NCBI GenBank assembly: GCA_021785155.1
Contig: JAJYGE010000046.1
Location: 1 to 7,089, forward strand
Origin: Planctomycetota bacterium
GTDB lineage: Bacteria > Planctomycetota > Phycisphaerae > WQYP01
DNA: 7,089 nt
Direction of reading: 5' to 3'
The notes beneath the pieces were generated by a model, which was given only the letters and a program-made list of their open reading frames with translations, was not told the DNA's origin and searched no databases. The stretch's first letter is position 1. The number at the start of each line of letters is the position of its first letter. Both the position numbers and the translations under genes were made by a program. Shown one piece after another: positions 5,944 to 7,089 of this stretch.

Positions 5944-7089
5944 GTTTATCTGAATCCGCATCCACCTTCACAGAACCATCGCCACAACGCGTGGCCGCAT
6001 GGATCACGCTTTCTCATTGTGCGGGAATCGGCCCGGTATTGCTGCGCCGATTGCTTGATGCCATGCTGACACCGGAAAACATCCTGACCGCTCCCAGCCA
6101 CCAGTTGGCACAAGTGGAGGGTATCGGCCAAAACCGTGCGGCGGCGATTTCCCGTAGCCGGGAACAAATCAACGCCGCCGAGATTATCTCTGATTGCAAT
6201 CAACGCAACATCCGTATTATTTGCCCTGATCATACGGAATGGCCCCCCGGTCTGACCCGCATTCCTGATCCACCGATCGTGCTTTACATCCGCGGACGAA
6301 TTCTTCGTGAAGATATGCTGGCATTGGGAATCGTCGGATCACGTCGCTGTACACTGTATGGCCGCGAGCAAGCGGTTAAATTGGCCGCCGCCCTGGCCAC
6401 GGCCGGATTAACCATCGTCAGCGGCGGCGCGCGGGGAATCGATACCGCATCGCATACCGGGGCATTACGCGCCGGCGGGCGAACCATTGTGGTACAGGGC
6501 TGCGGACTGGGACATTGTTATCCGCAGGAAAATGCTGATCTTTATGATCGAATTGTGCGCGAAGATCGCGGTGCGGTCATCAGTGAATTAGCACCGGACG
6601 AACCACCCCTGCCGGAACATTTCCCGCCGCGCAACCGCATCATCACCGGAATGTCATTGGGCATCCTGGTTGTGGAAGCCAATTTGCGAAGCGGTTCGCT
6701 GATCACCGCCCGTCTGGCCGCCGATGATTACGCCCGAGAAGTATTCGCATTGCCGGGGCGTGTGGATTCGGTAGCCAGCAGTGGCACGCACCACCTTATT
6801 AAAACGGGAGCTGCCGCACTGGTTGAATCCGCGGATGATATTCTGCGCGGCTTAGGACAAACGGATTTGATTCATCCCGCGGAAGGGGAAGATACCGGAC
6901 TTCCGGCCGAGGCTATGCCGCGCTTTGGTCGCAGACAGCCCGGCCCAGCGATGCGGAACACTGAGATGGATACTCCGACGGATGCCAAGCCGGAATTAGA
7001 ACCCCGCACACCGACCGAATTAACCGCCCCTCAAAAGCGAATTATTGGCTGTTTTGCGGGTGAATCACTGGATGTGGACGAGCTATGTG
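5940..7089 (+). CDS. dprA: DNA-processing protein DprA (3' partial)
   Basis: DprA binds incoming single-stranded DNA in the cytoplasm and loads RecA during natural transformation; it is also widespread in bacteria not known to be competent. Reading from ATG 5940 stays open for 383 codons to the window end, so the C terminus is missing. Seen: an N-terminal SAM/helix-hairpin-helix region with AGIGP (28-32) and EGIGQNRAA (60-68), then the Rossmann-like core: LGIVGSRR (129-136), SGGARGIDTASHTGAL (161-176), YPQEN (194-198), FPPRNRIITGMS (228-239), VVEA (244-247), SGSLITARLA (251-260), FALPGR (269-274) and LIKTGAA (286-292). All hallmark motifs are intact. A Pro/Glu-rich linker (about 305-358) leads to the start of the usual C-terminal winged helix at LTAPQKRII (361-369). 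The start codon overlaps the aroB stop (ATGA); an in-frame TGA at 5907-5909 leaves no earlier ATG. Confidence 0.97.
   Translation, partial: MSLSESASTFTEPSPQRVAAWITLSHCAGIGPVLLRRLLDAMLTPENILTAPSHQLAQVEGIGQNRAAAISRSREQINAAEIISDCNQRNIRIICPDHTEWPPGLTRIPDPPIVLYIRGRILREDMLALGIVGSRRCTLYGREQAVKLAAALATAGLTIVSGGARGIDTASHTGALRAGGRTIVVQGCGLGHCYPQENADLYDRIVREDRGAVISELAPDEPPLPEHFPPRNRIITGMSLGILVVEANLRSGSLITARLAADDYAREVFALPGRVDSVASSGTHHLIKTGAAALVESADDILRGLGQTDLIHPAEGEDTGLPAEAMPRFGRRQPGPAMRNTEMDTPTDAKPELEPRTPTELTAPQKRIIGCFAGESLDVDELC

Overview
The window carries four genes, all on the + strand, behind a repeat-filled gene-free left edge. The order is an aldehyde dehydrogenase-family protein, a large membrane-anchored von Willebrand factor A (VWA) protein, 3-dehydroquinate synthase (aroB), and DNA-processing protein A (dprA, cut off by the right end). 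The DNA is moderately GC-rich. Ribosome binding sites are weak or absent before three of the four genes. The large VWA/amidotransferase-like membrane protein and the aroB-dprA pairing would fit a Planctomycetota-like bacterium (perhaps Phycisphaerae). This is an inference from gene style, not from a marker gene, and should be held loosely.

Left edge (1-390): no convincing gene. It holds two arrays of a 7-bp repeat (consensus TYCTAAC), each followed within a few bases by a GC-rich inverted repeat. Between the arrays lie three triplets of a 9-bp unit (about CAACTTGGG). This is the least explained part of the window.

Middle (391-4624): an ALDH-superfamily enzyme keeps the catalytic Cys and Glu but is compact and has an unusual C-terminal tail. 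A 232-bp gap with an AT-rich patch follows. The next gene encodes an 825-residue protein with two N-terminal membrane helices, a degenerate VWA-like segment, an amidotransferase-like (ThuA/GATase-like) segment, a VWA domain with an apparently complete metal site, and a C-terminal membrane helix. It resembles the BatA/aerotolerance-type VWA proteins, but no MoxR ATPase or DUF58 partner is visible.

Right part (4825-7089): aroB (shikimate pathway) and dprA (RecA loader in natural transformation) overlap by four bases (ATGA) and so are probably co-transcribed and translationally coupled. A possible promoter lies in the 200-bp gap upstream of aroB.

I see no strong evidence for a wholly new system. 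The items most worth a second look are the composite 7-bp/9-bp repeat region and the architecture of the VWA protein.
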